DNA from: JAWVYT01 sp046483065
GTDB lineage: Bacteria; Gemmatimonadota; Gemmatimonadetes; Longimicrobiales; RSA9
DNA length: 64,000 nucleotides
NCBI GenBank assembly: GCA_046483065.1
Contig: JAWODW010000044.1
Coordinates: forward strand, 1-64,000
Direction: 5' to 3'
The number at the start of each line of letters is the position of its first letter. Position 1 is the stretch's first letter. Made by a program: the position numbers and the translations under genes. The notes under the pieces are model-generated. The model saw nothing but the letters and a program-made list of their open reading frames with translations, was not told the DNA's origin and did no database searches. Of the stretch, positions 1 through 8,255 are shown in pieces.

Positions 1-62
1 GTCAGCTGACCGGCCCCCAGAAGGGACACGATCGCAGCGATCAACCGAAGAATCAGTTCCAT
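1..62 (-). CDS. 5' end of a small hydrophobic protein gene (cut by window edge)
   Basis: Only the first 20 codons are inside the window. They start at the ATG at 62 and read MELILRLIAAIVSLLGAGQL, a single hydrophobic helix that could be a signal anchor or a small membrane protein. The start is well supported: an almost ideal Shine-Dalgarno (AGGAGGTG, complement of 71-78) lies 8 nt upstream. It sits downstream of the two-domain hypothetical gene at 283-1101 on the same strand, after a gap of about 220 nt that likely carries its own promoter. The family cannot be named from this fragment. Confidence 0.55.
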   Translation of the reverse strand, partial: MELILRLIAAIVSLLGAGQL

Positions 63-282
63 TTCAGCGTCACCTCCTTTCGCGATAGCGTCGGCCGTCT
101 GTTTCCGCTATTGGAGTGGCCGCGTACGCTCCGCTGGGTGCTACAGGTCCGCTGAGTCCTGGTCGTGATTTCCGCCGGCGGGGGGCTCCTATGTTCCTTG
201 GTTTCTCCTTTGTCCTGGGCGTGGTCAGCGACCACGCGAGGTGTCTGGATTCAGTATCGGTCAGGGCGCGCGGCCCCTTGCG

Positions 283-1101
283 TCATGTCAGGTTCCCGGC
301 TGCGTCTACGGTGGCCATGGCCGCAGCCCGCTCGGGCGCCCCGGTGATGGGGGCGCTGCCGGAGCGGACGCGTGTGTAGTGGTCTGCGCGCCGGAGCGCG
401 ACGAGGACGTACTGCCGGCCGGCGATCTCCACCTCCCGTAGTCCGTCGAGCTCGAGGGTGTCGAGGCCGGCGGCGGCCAGGGCGCGGACGGTGGCCTGCG
501 CGGCGGCCTGTGCGGCGGCGCCGGGCAGGTCCACGGCCACGGCGTCGGCGCGGTGCACGTCGGTGCCGTAGGCGACGGTGACGGAGCAGAGGACGCGGCC
601 GTCGCCGTGGCGTTCGCGGTCCACGGCCACCAGGCGGGGCCGTGCGGTGACGGGCGGCGCGTCGGCGTCGGTCGGGCCGGCCTCGCCGTTCGTTGCGCCG
701 GCGCCTGCGCTGGCCGCGGCTCCCTCGGTCTCGGCGGCTCTGGCGGTCTCGGTTCCGAGCGGGTGGCTCGTTCGGGCGTCGGCCTCCTGGACCAGGCGGA
801 GGCGGTGCCGGGGCGTCGGATTCGGCTCGTCGTCGGTGTCGACGTCGGTGTGGCCGTTCCCGACCACGCGCACGTGTATGCGTGCGGGTGTGACGGGGGT
901 GGCGAGGCCGGCGAGGAGTGCGGAGCGGACGTGCCCGGCGATGACGCTGGCGCGGTCGGGGTCGGTGACCTCGACGTGGATGGCGTCGATCCTGGAACCG
1001 GAAGTGTGCACGCGTGCGTCGACCACGCCGGCCAGAGACCGGAGGAGGCGTTGGGCGTCTGTAAGGAGCTGGGGACTGGCCACGGTTCGGCTCTGGCTCA
1101 T
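283..1101 (-). CDS. Hypothetical two-domain protein (272 aa)
   Basis: I do not recognise the family. Two compact alpha/beta-looking segments (about residues 10-80 and 165-250) are joined by a low-complexity Ala/Thr/Glu/Gly linker at roughly 105-160. The N-terminal part alternates helix and strand (LLTDAQRLLRSLAGVVDARV, then IHVEVTDPDR). The C-terminal part has a strand-helix pattern ending in VEIAGRQYVLVALRR. No signal peptide or membrane segment is seen, so it is probably cytosolic. Third-position GC is strong and the frame is uninterrupted, which supports real coding. It is divergent from the GH3 gene at 1410. Function unknown. Confidence 0.7.
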   Translation of the reverse strand: MSQSRTVASPQLLTDAQRLLRSLAGVVDARVHTSGSRIDAIHVEVTDPDRASVIAGHVRSALLAGLATPVTPARIHVRVVGNGHTDVDTDDEPNPTPRHRLRLVQEADARTSHPLGTETARAAETEGAAASAGAGATNGEAGPTDADAPPVTARPRLVAVDRERHGDGRVLCSVTVAYGTDVHRADAVAVDLPGAAAQAAAQATVRALAAAGLDTLELDGLREVEIAGRQYVLVALRRADHYTRVRSGSAPITGAPERAAAMATVDAAGNLT

Positions 1102-1409
1102 GTCCGGGGTGCACGTCCTCTCAGGCGGCGGTCAATAACGGCAGTGGAGATATCCGGGCCACAGGCCCTGGCGTGTCGTCCATCCGGTCGAGGGTCGCGG
1201 CTGTCTGGGAGGTCGGCGTCAATTTGGGTCCTGAGGGACGGGGTGTCAAGAACGGTAAACCCGTGGGGCAGCGGGGGCTCCGGCGCCGGAGCGTGGCCCG
1301 GCGGAACTTGCGGGGCGCTGCCCGGGTTGAAGATATTGGGTGCCGTGCGTCCGATCTCGTCTCTCTCCCAGCTTCGGCGCGCGAGCTGCGAACCTCAATC
1401 GAGACCGTG
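1102..1409. promoter_or_regulatory. Divergent intergenic region, no gene seen
   Basis: These 308 nt separate the minus-strand hypothetical gene (start 1101) from the plus-strand GH3 gene (start 1410). Frames open through the region give Arg/Pro-rich translations typical of non-coding high-GC DNA. Both promoters must lie here, but no clear -35/-10 pair or operator palindrome was recognised. Confidence 0.4.
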
Positions 1410-3269
1410 ATGAACATACCGGCCATCGGACTGCTCGTGCTGCAGGCGGTGCTCCCGCCCATCGGCGGGGACACGGCCGGTGCCGGCTGGTACGCGTCGG
1501 GCCCCGCTCCCGCCCCCGTGGTCTCGGCCTCGCCGGCGGCGGCGTGGGCCGGTGAGGCGGCCGAGGCGTCGTCGTCTCGCCACTGGGACGAGCTGGACGT
1601 GGCGGAGCGGCTGTGGGTGACGAGCGCGCTGGCGGCGCTGACGCTGGAAGAGAAGGTGGCGCAGCTGGTGATGGCGTACCTGGAGGGCGGCGAGCCGGAG
1701 GAGGGGGGCGCCCGGTGGGAGCGCGCGCGGCGCCTGGTCTCGGAGCACCGCGTGGGCGGTGTGATCGTGGGCGTGGGCTCGAGCTACGGCACGGCGAGCT
1801 GGCTGAACCGGCTGCAGCGGTGGACGGAGCTGCCGCTGCTGGTGGGCGCGGACCTGGAGTGGGGTCCGGGCACGCGGCTCACGGGCGCCACGGTGCTGCC
1901 CATCAACATGGCGGTGAGCGCGTCGGGTCCGGCGGGCGTGGCCCGGGAGGCGGGCCGGATCACGGCGCTGGAGGCCCGTGCGGCGGGGATTCACATGGCG
2001 TTCGCGCCGGTGGCGGACGTGAACGTGAACCCGGAGAACCCGGTCATCAACACGCGCTCGTACGGGAGCGACCCGGGCGCGGTGAGCGACCGGGTGGTGG
2101 CGTTCATACAGGGCGCCCGGAGCGGTGGGCTGCTGACGGCGGTGAAGCACTTCCCCGGCCACGGTGACACGGAGACCGACTCGCACCTGGCGCTCCCGGT
2201 GATCCACGCCGACCGATGGCGGCTGGAGGACGTGGAGCTGCGGCCGTTCCGTGCGGCCATCGGCGCCGGCGTGGACGGCGTCATGACGGCCCACCTCTCG
2301 GTGCCCGCGCTGGACCCGTGGCGGGTGCCGCGTCCGGCCACGCTGAGCCCGCCGATCCTGACGGGGCTGCTCCGTGACCGCCTCGGGTTCGACGGGCTGG
2401 TGATCACCGACGCGCTGCACATGGACGGCGTGGGCGACCGCGGCCGGGCCGGGGCCGTGGTGGTGGAGGCCATCCTCGCCGGCGCCGACATCCTCCTGAT
2501 CCCGCCCGACGAGGGCCAGGCCATCGCGGCAGTGGCGGCGGCGGTGCGGGCGGGCGAGCTGAGCGAGGCCCGCATCGATCGATCGGTGCGCCGGGTGCTG
2601 GCGGCGAAGGCGGCCGTGGGGCTGAGCCGGGGCCGGGGTGTAAACCTGGGGCGGCTCGTGGCCCAGGTGGGTCGGGGCGATCACGAGGCCTGGGGACGCA
2701 GCGTCGCCGAGCGCTCCATGACGCTCGTCCGGGGCCGGCCCGGGGCGCTCCCGATGGACGTACGGGACCGGTCGGTGCTGGCCGTGATCTACGACCACGG
2801 GCGCCGCCACGCGTCCGGCTCCGCCTTCGAGGCCGCGCTGGCCGAGCGGGGCGCCCGGGTCATGGCCGTCCGGCTGTCGCGCACGGCGGATGTCGACGAC
2901 CTGGACCGGGTCCGGCGCCTGGCCCGGGACGCCGACGTGACCGTCTTCGCCAGCTTCTCCAGGGCCGTGCCGTGGCGCGGCTCGCTGGGACTGCCGTGGG
3001 CGGTGGCCGAGCTGGCGGCCGAGCTGGCGGCCGGCGGCGCGCCCGTGGTTTCCTTCGGCGACCCCTACCTCCTGGGGCAGATCCCCCACACGTGCACGTA
3101 CCTGCTGGCCTGGAGCGACGCGCCGGTGAGCCAGCACGCGGCCGCCCGGGCGCTCCTGGGCGAGATCCCCATCACCGGCCGGCTGCCCATCGACCTGCCG
3201 CCGGACTACGGCGTGGGCCACGGGATCGTGGTGCCGAGCCTGCCGGGGATCACCACGGCCCGGCGGTAG
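1410..3269 (+). CDS. Secreted glycoside hydrolase family 3, N-acetylglucosaminidase-like
   Basis: A 619-aa GH3 enzyme. An N-terminal hydrophobic segment (MNIPAIGLLVLQAVLPPIGG) suggests export. The TIM-barrel domain carries KHFPGHGDTETDSH at 246-259, the signature of NagZ-like beta-N-acetylhexosaminidases whose His acts in general acid/base catalysis. The nucleophile is predicted as Asp334 in VITDALHM. A GH3_C-type alpha/beta domain follows (about 430-610), making it longer than one-domain NagZ and similar to secreted GH3 proteins. The start at 1410 was chosen because codons 5' of it translate to unstructured Arg-rich sequence. Likely role: removing GlcNAc from peptidoglycan or chitin fragments outside the cytoplasm. 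Substrate is inferred. Confidence 0.88.
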   Translation: MNIPAIGLLVLQAVLPPIGGDTAGAGWYASGPAPAPVVSASPAAAWAGEAAEASSSRHWDELDVAERLWVTSALAALTLEEKVAQLVMAYLEGGEPEEGGARWERARRLVSEHRVGGVIVGVGSSYGTASWLNRLQRWTELPLLVGADLEWGPGTRLTGATVLPINMAVSASGPAGVAREAGRITALEARAAGIHMAFAPVADVNVNPENPVINTRSYGSDPGAVSDRVVAFIQGARSGGLLTAVKHFPGHGDTETDSHLALPVIHADRWRLEDVELRPFRAAIGAGVDGVMTAHLSVPALDPWRVPRPATLSPPILTGLLRDRLGFDGLVITDALHMDGVGDRGRAGAVVVEAILAGADILLIPPDEGQAIAAVAAAVRAGELSEARIDRSVRRVLAAKAAVGLSRGRGVNLGRLVAQVGRGDHEAWGRSVAERSMTLVRGRPGALPMDVRDRSVLAVIYDHGRRHASGSAFEAALAERGARVMAVRLSRTADVDDLDRVRRLARDADVTVFASFSRAVPWRGSLGLPWAVAELAAELAAGGAPVVSFGDPYLLGQIPHTCTYLLAWSDAPVSQHAAARALLGEIPITGRLPIDLPPDYGVGHGIVVPSLPGITTARR

Positions 3270-3485
3270 CCTGCCGGAGAGCCCGTTCCTCCTGGACCCC
3301 ATGACCGCTGGGGCACCCTGGCGCTCGGAGCTCTGGTCCATCACCACGGCGTCCGTGGACACGCTCCTCGGGTGGAGCCTCGGCCAGGGCGTCGACCTCG
3401 GCCTCGCCGGGATGGCGCTGGGCGCCGGCGGCGCGGCCGTAGCCGACGCCGCTCCAGCTCCGCCCCACCCGGCCCCCAACGGCAA

Positions 3486-3515
3486 GAGGGCCGGCATCTT
3501 GCAGCCGGCCCCCTC
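3486..3515. terminator. Candidate bidirectional terminator hairpin
   Basis: GAGGGCCGGC at 3486-3495 and GCCGGCCCCCTC at 3504-3515 can pair across an 8-nt loop, with one extra C bulged. Flanking AAG on the left and CCTTTC on the right extend the signal. It lies between the convergent ends of the GH3 gene (3269) and the DUF4168 gene (3564). Confidence 0.5.
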
Positions 3516-3563
3516 GCCTTTCATGCAACGCGTCGGCTGGACGCGTCTTTGTTCATCGGCGTA

Positions 3564-3956
3564 TCAGACGCCTACGCCGGGCTCCTCACCGTGGATCTCC
3601 TCCATGATCTCCTGGAACTTCTCCAGCGTCTCCGGATCCGCGTTGATCGCCCGGATGATCCCGTCGTATTCCTCGTAGTCCATCTCCACCTCATCCAGCT
3701 TGGACTCGATGGCCTCGTTGGCCTCCGCCTGGATCTCCTGCGCCTCGTCAGGGTCCGCCGTCTGCGACAGCTGCTCCTGCGCGTCCCGGCTGATCTCCAC
3801 CACGTCAGGGTAGATCGTCGCGAACCGCTCGAGCTGCTCCTCCGTCACGTCCGGTACTTCCTGACCCGGCGTCTGCTGCGCCTCCAGCTGCCCCGCAGAA
3901 GCCAGCCCCAGCGCCGCGGCCATCAGTACGCTCACTGCCATGGATGCGAATCGCAT
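3564..3956 (-). CDS. DUF4168-family secreted protein
   Basis: A 130-aa protein with a clear signal peptide (MRFASMAVSVLMAAALGLAS, cleavage likely near AEAQ-like SAGQLEAQQ). The mature part is acidic and helical, with the FATIYPDVVEI motif seen in DUF4168 proteins, followed by a charged helix ending EEIHGEEPGVGV. The start at 3956 has a purine-rich Shine-Dalgarno (GGGAAGGA) and gives a normal family length; upstream in-frame codons are not signal-like. Family function is unknown; an extracytoplasmic location is predicted. Divergent from the sensor kinase at 4216. Confidence 0.8.
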   Translation of the reverse strand: MRFASMAVSVLMAAALGLASAGQLEAQQTPGQEVPDVTEEQLERFATIYPDVVEISRDAQEQLSQTADPDEAQEIQAEANEAIESKLDEVEMDYEEYDGIIRAINADPETLEKFQEIMEEIHGEEPGVGV

Positions 3957-4215
3957 CGTCTCGTTCCTTCCCTTGAATTCACCCTTCCGGCCGGCTTGCG
4001 CCCGCCTCTGTTGACCCTTCATCCATGCACCGTCCATTCCCATAGGCTCCGAAGAGTCGGCCCGAACCCTCGGGAACCGCCGAAACCCCCTGTCAACACT
4101 GGGCGTTCGGCGATCTGGCCGGGGCCGCTGCCCGCCCACCACGGGGGGTTGCACAGCGGCGCGGGCGGCGCGATTATGTGTCATGATGCCACATGAGCCG
4201 GCCTGGAGACCCCGG

Positions 4216-5655
4216 ATGACGCTGCGGACGGCGTTCGCGCTCTACGTGCTGCTGCCGCTGGCCGCGCTGGGTGCGGCGAGCATGTGGTTGGGTGGGCGAG
4301 CGGTGGAGAGTGCAGTGCAGGCGCGCCTGGAGGATGACGTAGCGCTGGTGGCGCGAGCGATTCAGCTGCCGTTGAGCCGTGCGTTGGTGGAGGGGGAGGG
4401 GGAGCAGCTGTACGAGGCGCTGGGGTCGGCGTTCCGGATCCGGCGGGTGTACGGTGCGTACGTGTACGACGAGTCCGGGGAGCTGGTAGCGGAGGTGGGT
4501 CTTCCGGCAGGGGGCGTCCGGGGCCCGGAGCCGGCGCGGGTGGCGGAGGAGGGTCGGCGTGGCGAGTACGGCGAGGTCGGGGGTCGTCGGGTGTTCTCGT
4601 ACTTCGTGCCGTTGACCACTCAGGGCGGCCGGATCGCGGGGCTGCTGCAGGTGACGCGGAGCCGGAGCGACATGGAGGAGGTGGTGGGCCGGGTGCGGGT
4701 GCAGGTGGCGGGGCTCTTCGGTGGGGTCTGGCTGTTGATCGCGGTACTGCTTCTGGTGGCGCATCAGCGGGTGGTAGGGCGTCATTTCCGGCGGCTTTCG
4801 GCGGCCATGGGGCGTGTGGAGTCGGGGGCCCGAGGCGAGCGGATCGAGGAGACGGGTCCCCGTGAGGTGGTGGGGATGGCGCGGTCGTTCAATCGGATGG
4901 TGGCGGCGGTGGAGCGTGCGGAGCGTGAGGTGGAGGCGCGCCGGGGCCGGGAGGTGGAGCTGGAGGAGCGGCTGCGGCGGTCGGAGAAGCTGGCGGCTAT
5001 CGGTCGGCTGGCGGCGGGTGTGGCCCACGAGCTGGGCACGCCGTTGAGCGTGGTGGACGGCACGGCGCAGCGTCTGGAGCGGTCGGCGGAGGGCGACGAC
5101 GGGGTAGCGGAGGCGTCGTCGTCGATCCGGAGCGCGGTGCGGCGGATGGAACGGATCGTCCGTCGTCTGCTGGAGTTCGGGGTCCGTGCCGCGGGTGACC
5201 GGGAGCGTCGGGACGCGATCTCGCTGCTGGTGTCGGCGGCCACGGCGGTGCGGGGTGAGGATATGGCCCGGGAGGTAGAGGTGGTTGTGGAGGAGCCGGA
5301 CAGGCCGGTGGAGGTGGTGGTGGACGTGCGGCGGCTGGAGTCGGCGTTGACGCACCTGCTGCGGAACGCGGTCCAGGCGGTGGAGGCCGGTGGTGTGGTG
5401 ACGGGCCGCGTTCGGGAGGCCGGCGGGATGGTGGAGTTCGTGGTGGACGACGACGGTCCTGGCGTCCCCGACGACATCCGTGACCAGCTGTTCGAGCCGT
5501 TCTTCACGACCAAGTCGGAGGGCGAGGGTTCGGGGCTCGGGTTGCCGGTGGTGCACGCGGTGGTGGAGGAGCACGGCGGCGAGGTGGACGTGGGGACGTC
5601 GCCGGCGGGCGGCGCCCGGTTCGTGGTCCGGATCCCGGGGGACGCCGATGGCTGA
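4216..5655 (+). CDS. Membrane sensor histidine kinase (NtrB-like partner)
   Basis: A 479-aa kinase. A first membrane helix (about 5-27) and a second (about 167-190, GLFGGVWLLIAVLLLVAHQR) bound a periplasmic sensor of roughly 135 residues. A HAMP linker follows, then a HisKA domain with the phospho-acceptor His271 in GVAHELGTPL, and an HATPase_c domain with VDDDGPGVPDDIRDQLFEPF and GLGLPVV. The 4216 ATG is preferred over 4183 because it is preceded by GGAG at suitable spacing and opens directly into the first membrane helix. The last 8 nt overlap the regulator gene, so the two are translationally coupled. The signal sensed is unknown. Confidence 0.9.
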   Translation: MTLRTAFALYVLLPLAALGAASMWLGGRAVESAVQARLEDDVALVARAIQLPLSRALVEGEGEQLYEALGSAFRIRRVYGAYVYDESGELVAEVGLPAGGVRGPEPARVAEEGRRGEYGEVGGRRVFSYFVPLTTQGGRIAGLLQVTRSRSDMEEVVGRVRVQVAGLFGGVWLLIAVLLLVAHQRVVGRHFRRLSAAMGRVESGARGERIEETGPREVVGMARSFNRMVAAVERAEREVEARRGREVELEERLRRSEKLAAIGRLAAGVAHELGTPLSVVDGTAQRLERSAEGDDGVAEASSSIRSAVRRMERIVRRLLEFGVRAAGDRERRDAISLLVSAATAVRGEDMAREVEVVVEEPDRPVEVVVDVRRLESALTHLLRNAVQAVEAGGVVTGRVREAGGMVEFVVDDDGPGVPDDIRDQLFEPFFTTKSEGEGSGLGLPVVHAVVEEHGGEVDVGTSPAGGARFVVRIPGDADG

Positions 5656-7066
5656 AGTGGGCGACGGTGATCGGGTCCTGGTGGTGGAGGACGACGAGCA
5701 GCTCCGGAGCCTCCTGGAGACGGAGATCGGGGACCGGGGCCTCGAGGTTCGGGGCGCCGCCACGGCGGAAGAGGCCCGGGAGACGCTGGAGAGCTGGTCG
5801 GCGGACGTAGTGGTGACGGACATCCGGCTTCCGGGCGCCGGTGGGATGGCGCTGCTCCGGTGGGGTACGGAGCTGCCCGCCGGCCCGGACTTCATCATGA
5901 TCACGGCGTTCGGCGGCGTACGCCAGGCGGTGGAGTGCCTTCAGTCTGGTGCCGCCGACTTCCTGACCAAGCCGCTGGACCTGGACCATCTGGCCGCGGC
6001 GCTGGAACGGGTCCTCGAGATGCGCCGGTTGCGGCGGCAGGTGGAGGAGTACCGGGAGCTGCTCGACGAGGCCGAGTTCCACGGGATGGTGGGCCGGAGC
6101 CCCGTCATGCGCCGGGTCTTCGACCAGGTCCGGCGGGTGGCCGAGGCCCAGGGGCCCGTGCTGGTGGTGGGGGCGAGCGGCACCGGGAAGGAGCTGGTGG
6201 CACGGGCCGTCCACGCCGAGAGTGGCCGCGCCGACGCCGAGTTCGTGGCCGTGAACTGCGCCGGGATCCCCGAGGACCTGCTGGAGAGCGAGTTCTTCGG
6301 CCACGCCGAAGGCGCGTTCACCGGCGCCCGGCAGGCCCGGCAGGGGCTCTTCGAGGAGGCCGACGGCGGAACCCTGATGCTCGACGAGATTACCGAGATG
6401 ACGCCCGGGCTCCAGGCCAAGCTGCTGCGGGTGCTCCAGGACGGCCGGTTCCGGCCCGTGGGCGCGAACCGGGAGCGGGAGGTGGACGTACGCATCGTGG
6501 CCGCCACCAACCGCGACCTGGAGGAGGCCGTGGCCGAGGGCCGGTTCCGGGAGGACCTCTACTTCCGGCTGGCCACGTTCACCATCGAGCTGCCGCCGCT
6601 CCGGGACCGGGGCGACGACATCGACCTGCTCCTGGCCCACTTCCTCCGCCTCTACGCGCTCCGGGCCGGGAAGGACGTGGACGGCTTCACCGCCGGCGCG
6701 CTCCGCCGCCTCCACGCCTATCACTACCCCGGCAATGTCCGCGAGCTGCGCAACGTGGTGGAGCGCGCCGTCACCTTCTCCAACGGCCGACTCGTGGACG
6801 TCGACGCGCTGCCCGAACGGGTCCGGCGGGCGAGGGCGTCCGATCCCGGCGATAGGGCCGGTGACGCCAGGGCCGGTGGGAACGGCGGCCTCCCCGACGG
6901 CCTGGTACGGGACGATGACGACGTCCTGCCCACCCTCCGGGAGATCGAGGACCGTTACATCCGCCACGTCCTGGACCGGGTCGACGGGAACAAGCGCAGG
7001 GCCGCCGCGCTCCTCGGCATCGCCCGCAGGACCCTCTACCGCCGCCTGGACGAGGACGACGAGTAG
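5648..7066 (+). CDS. Sigma-54-dependent response regulator, NtrC family
   Basis: A 472-aa regulator in three parts. The receiver has its acidic pocket at Asp15/Asp16 and phospho-acceptor Asp58 (VVVTDIRLPG). The AAA+ domain has Walker A GASGTGKE near 175-182, the sigma-54 contact loop GAFTGA at 222-227 and Walker B GGTLMLDEI near 240-248. The C-terminal Fis-type helix-turn-helix (NKRRAAALLGIARRTLYRRL) is at the end. The ATG at 5648 starts inside the kinase gene (overlap 5648-5655), giving a two-gene operon. The intact GAFTGA loop indicates that it activates sigma-54 RNA polymerase at target promoters. Confidence 0.95.
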   Translation: MAEVGDGDRVLVVEDDEQLRSLLETEIGDRGLEVRGAATAEEARETLESWSADVVVTDIRLPGAGGMALLRWGTELPAGPDFIMITAFGGVRQAVECLQSGAADFLTKPLDLDHLAAALERVLEMRRLRRQVEEYRELLDEAEFHGMVGRSPVMRRVFDQVRRVAEAQGPVLVVGASGTGKELVARAVHAESGRADAEFVAVNCAGIPEDLLESEFFGHAEGAFTGARQARQGLFEEADGGTLMLDEITEMTPGLQAKLLRVLQDGRFRPVGANREREVDVRIVAATNRDLEEAVAEGRFREDLYFRLATFTIELPPLRDRGDDIDLLLAHFLRLYALRAGKDVDGFTAGALRRLHAYHYPGNVRELRNVVERAVTFSNGRLVDVDALPERVRRARASDPGDRAGDARAGGNGGLPDGLVRDDDDVLPTLREIEDRYIRHVLDRVDGNKRRAAALLGIARRTLYRRLDEDDE

Positions 7067-7083
7067 CCCGTCGGGGGCGCGGC

Positions 7084-7497
7084 CTAGCGGGCAGCCCCCC
7101 AATCCTCGACCTGCAGCCCCGGGACCCGCCCGAAATGCCGCACGTTGGACGTCACCAGCGTGAGCCCGTGGGCGAGAGCGGCCGCGGCCAGCCAGAGGTC
7201 GTGGGCACCGATGAGGGTGCCCGCCGACGCCAGCTCGGCCCAGAGCTCGGCATAGGCTCGGGCCGTGGGGAGGTCGAGGACGAGGATCGGGAACCGGTCC
7301 AGGACCGCCTCGACGAACGCGGAGCGACGGGCCCGACGGACCCGGTCGTCGGCGCGATGGACGCCGTGAAGGAGCTCGCTCACCGAAATGACAGAGAGGA
7401 GAAACGGTTCGTCGTCGCGCCCCGCGACACGATCTTCGAGATCCAGCCGTTCCCGCTCGTAGTCGATGAGGACCGTGCTGTCAATCAGGACCCCCAC
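7084..7497 (-). CDS. VapC-like PIN-domain ribonuclease toxin
   Basis: A 137-aa PIN protein. Expected acidic residues are visible: Asp6 in MGVLIDSTVLIDYE, Glu in the SVSELLHGV segment, and Asp in LIGAHDLWLAAAA near 100, with a C-terminal VTSNVRHFGRV strand and helix. PIN toxins cleave RNA (tRNA or mRNA) using divalent metal. Its start overlaps the end of the antitoxin gene by 13 nt, the usual antitoxin-first order. It is probably kept silent by the partner encoded just upstream. Confidence 0.88.
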   Translation of the reverse strand: MGVLIDSTVLIDYERERLDLEDRVAGRDDEPFLLSVISVSELLHGVHRADDRVRRARRSAFVEAVLDRFPILVLDLPTARAYAELWAELASAGTLIGAHDLWLAAAALAHGLTLVTSNVRHFGRVPGLQVEDWGAAR

Positions 7498-7760
7498 GGG
7501 TCCTCCGGCGGTACGTTAAGCTCCGCCCGGGCCTCGGTGATGTCCTCGGCGAAGGCGTCGGTTTCATCGGGGTCGAGCCGGGGCAGCGACTCGAGCAGCG
7601 CCGGAAGGTCCCGGAGCCGCGTGCCCGTGGGTACCGGCGAGAGCTCGGCCACCGGCTTGCCGCCGCGGATCAGCACGAACCGCTCGCCGCGGTACGCGAC
7701 GCGATTGATATAGTCGGCGAAATTGCGGCTGACGTCGGTGACGGTTGCTTCGGATTTCAT
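7485..7760 (-). CDS. Phd/YefM-type antitoxin
   Basis: A 91-aa protein with a Phd/YefM N-terminal DNA-binding fold: MKSEATVTDVSRNFADYINR, then RGERFVLIRGGKPVAELSPV. An acidic, likely flexible C-terminal tail (about 55-91, rich in Asp/Glu/Leu) should wrap and block the PIN toxin. GGGGAG at about 7 nt supports the ATG at 7760. It overlaps the toxin gene and is expected to autoregulate the operon through the AT-rich operator just upstream. Confidence 0.85.
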   Translation of the reverse strand: MKSEATVTDVSRNFADYINRVAYRGERFVLIRGGKPVAELSPVPTGTRLRDLPALLESLPRLDPDETDAFAEDITEARAELNVPPEDPWGS

Positions 7761-7800
7761 GGCGTGCTCCCCTGATGATCAGAGAATCAATTTATCAGAT
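7761..7800 (-). promoter_or_regulatory. AT-rich promoter/operator of the toxin-antitoxin operon
   Basis: CTGATGATCAG at 7772-7782 is an 11-nt perfect palindrome. It is followed by AATCAATTTATCAGATTA, which repeats the ATCAG half-site. The block is strikingly AT-rich for this genome and lies just 5' of the antitoxin start, where Phd-type antitoxins bind. The operator role is inferred from position and symmetry. Confidence 0.5.
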
Positions 7801-7890
7801 TATGTGCCACCGCGCGATGGCCGGCGCGGGAGGCGGGCGGCGAGTCGGCGTCCCGGACCCTCCGTTCGCTGCGGGCTGTGGGACCAGATG

Positions 7891-8040
7891 AGGGTTCGGG
7901 ACGCGGAGCGACCCGAACCTTCCGATGGTCGTCTTCCGGGATCGATGGAAGGAGGATTCGGGTCGCGAGGCGACCCAAACCCTCCACTCATCCGTCGGGG
8001 TCGATCGCCGGAGGGTTCGGGACACGCTCGCGGTGCGTCG
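7891..8040. repeat. Tandem hairpin-forming repeats, about 60 bp unit
   Basis: Three successive units start with A-GG-(G/A)-TTCGGG at 7891, 7953 and 8012, giving spacings of 62 and 59 bp; the third is partial. The first two contain a dyad: TTCGGGACGC pairs with GCGACCCGAA in unit 1, and TTCGGGTCGC with GCGACCCAAA in unit 2. No start codon or Shine-Dalgarno goes with them, and all six frames give Arg/Pro-rich translations. The rest of 7801-8255 holds no recognisable gene. Confidence 0.6.
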
Positions 8041-8255
8041 GCCGCCGCCCGTCGCCGCCCGTGGACGCCCGCCCTTGCCCCCCGCCCCCTCGGGCCCGAC
8101 GTTTGCAGCGCCCGGCGACCGGCGGTCCACGACGGACCCGGCCTTCGCCCGTCGTCGCCTGAACGCCCCCGCGAAGGAAGGGTCCCGCCGGCAGCGCGGG
8201 GCCGTGCTGTGAACCCTCGGAATCAACCTCGAACTCGACCCCGACCCCGAATCCC

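Noticed and set aside
1395..3524. Long minus-strand frame across the GH3 gene (709 codons)
   Set aside because: Antisense to a gene with clear GH3 motifs; the translation is Arg/His/Pro-rich without domain features, as expected for antisense frames in high-GC DNA.
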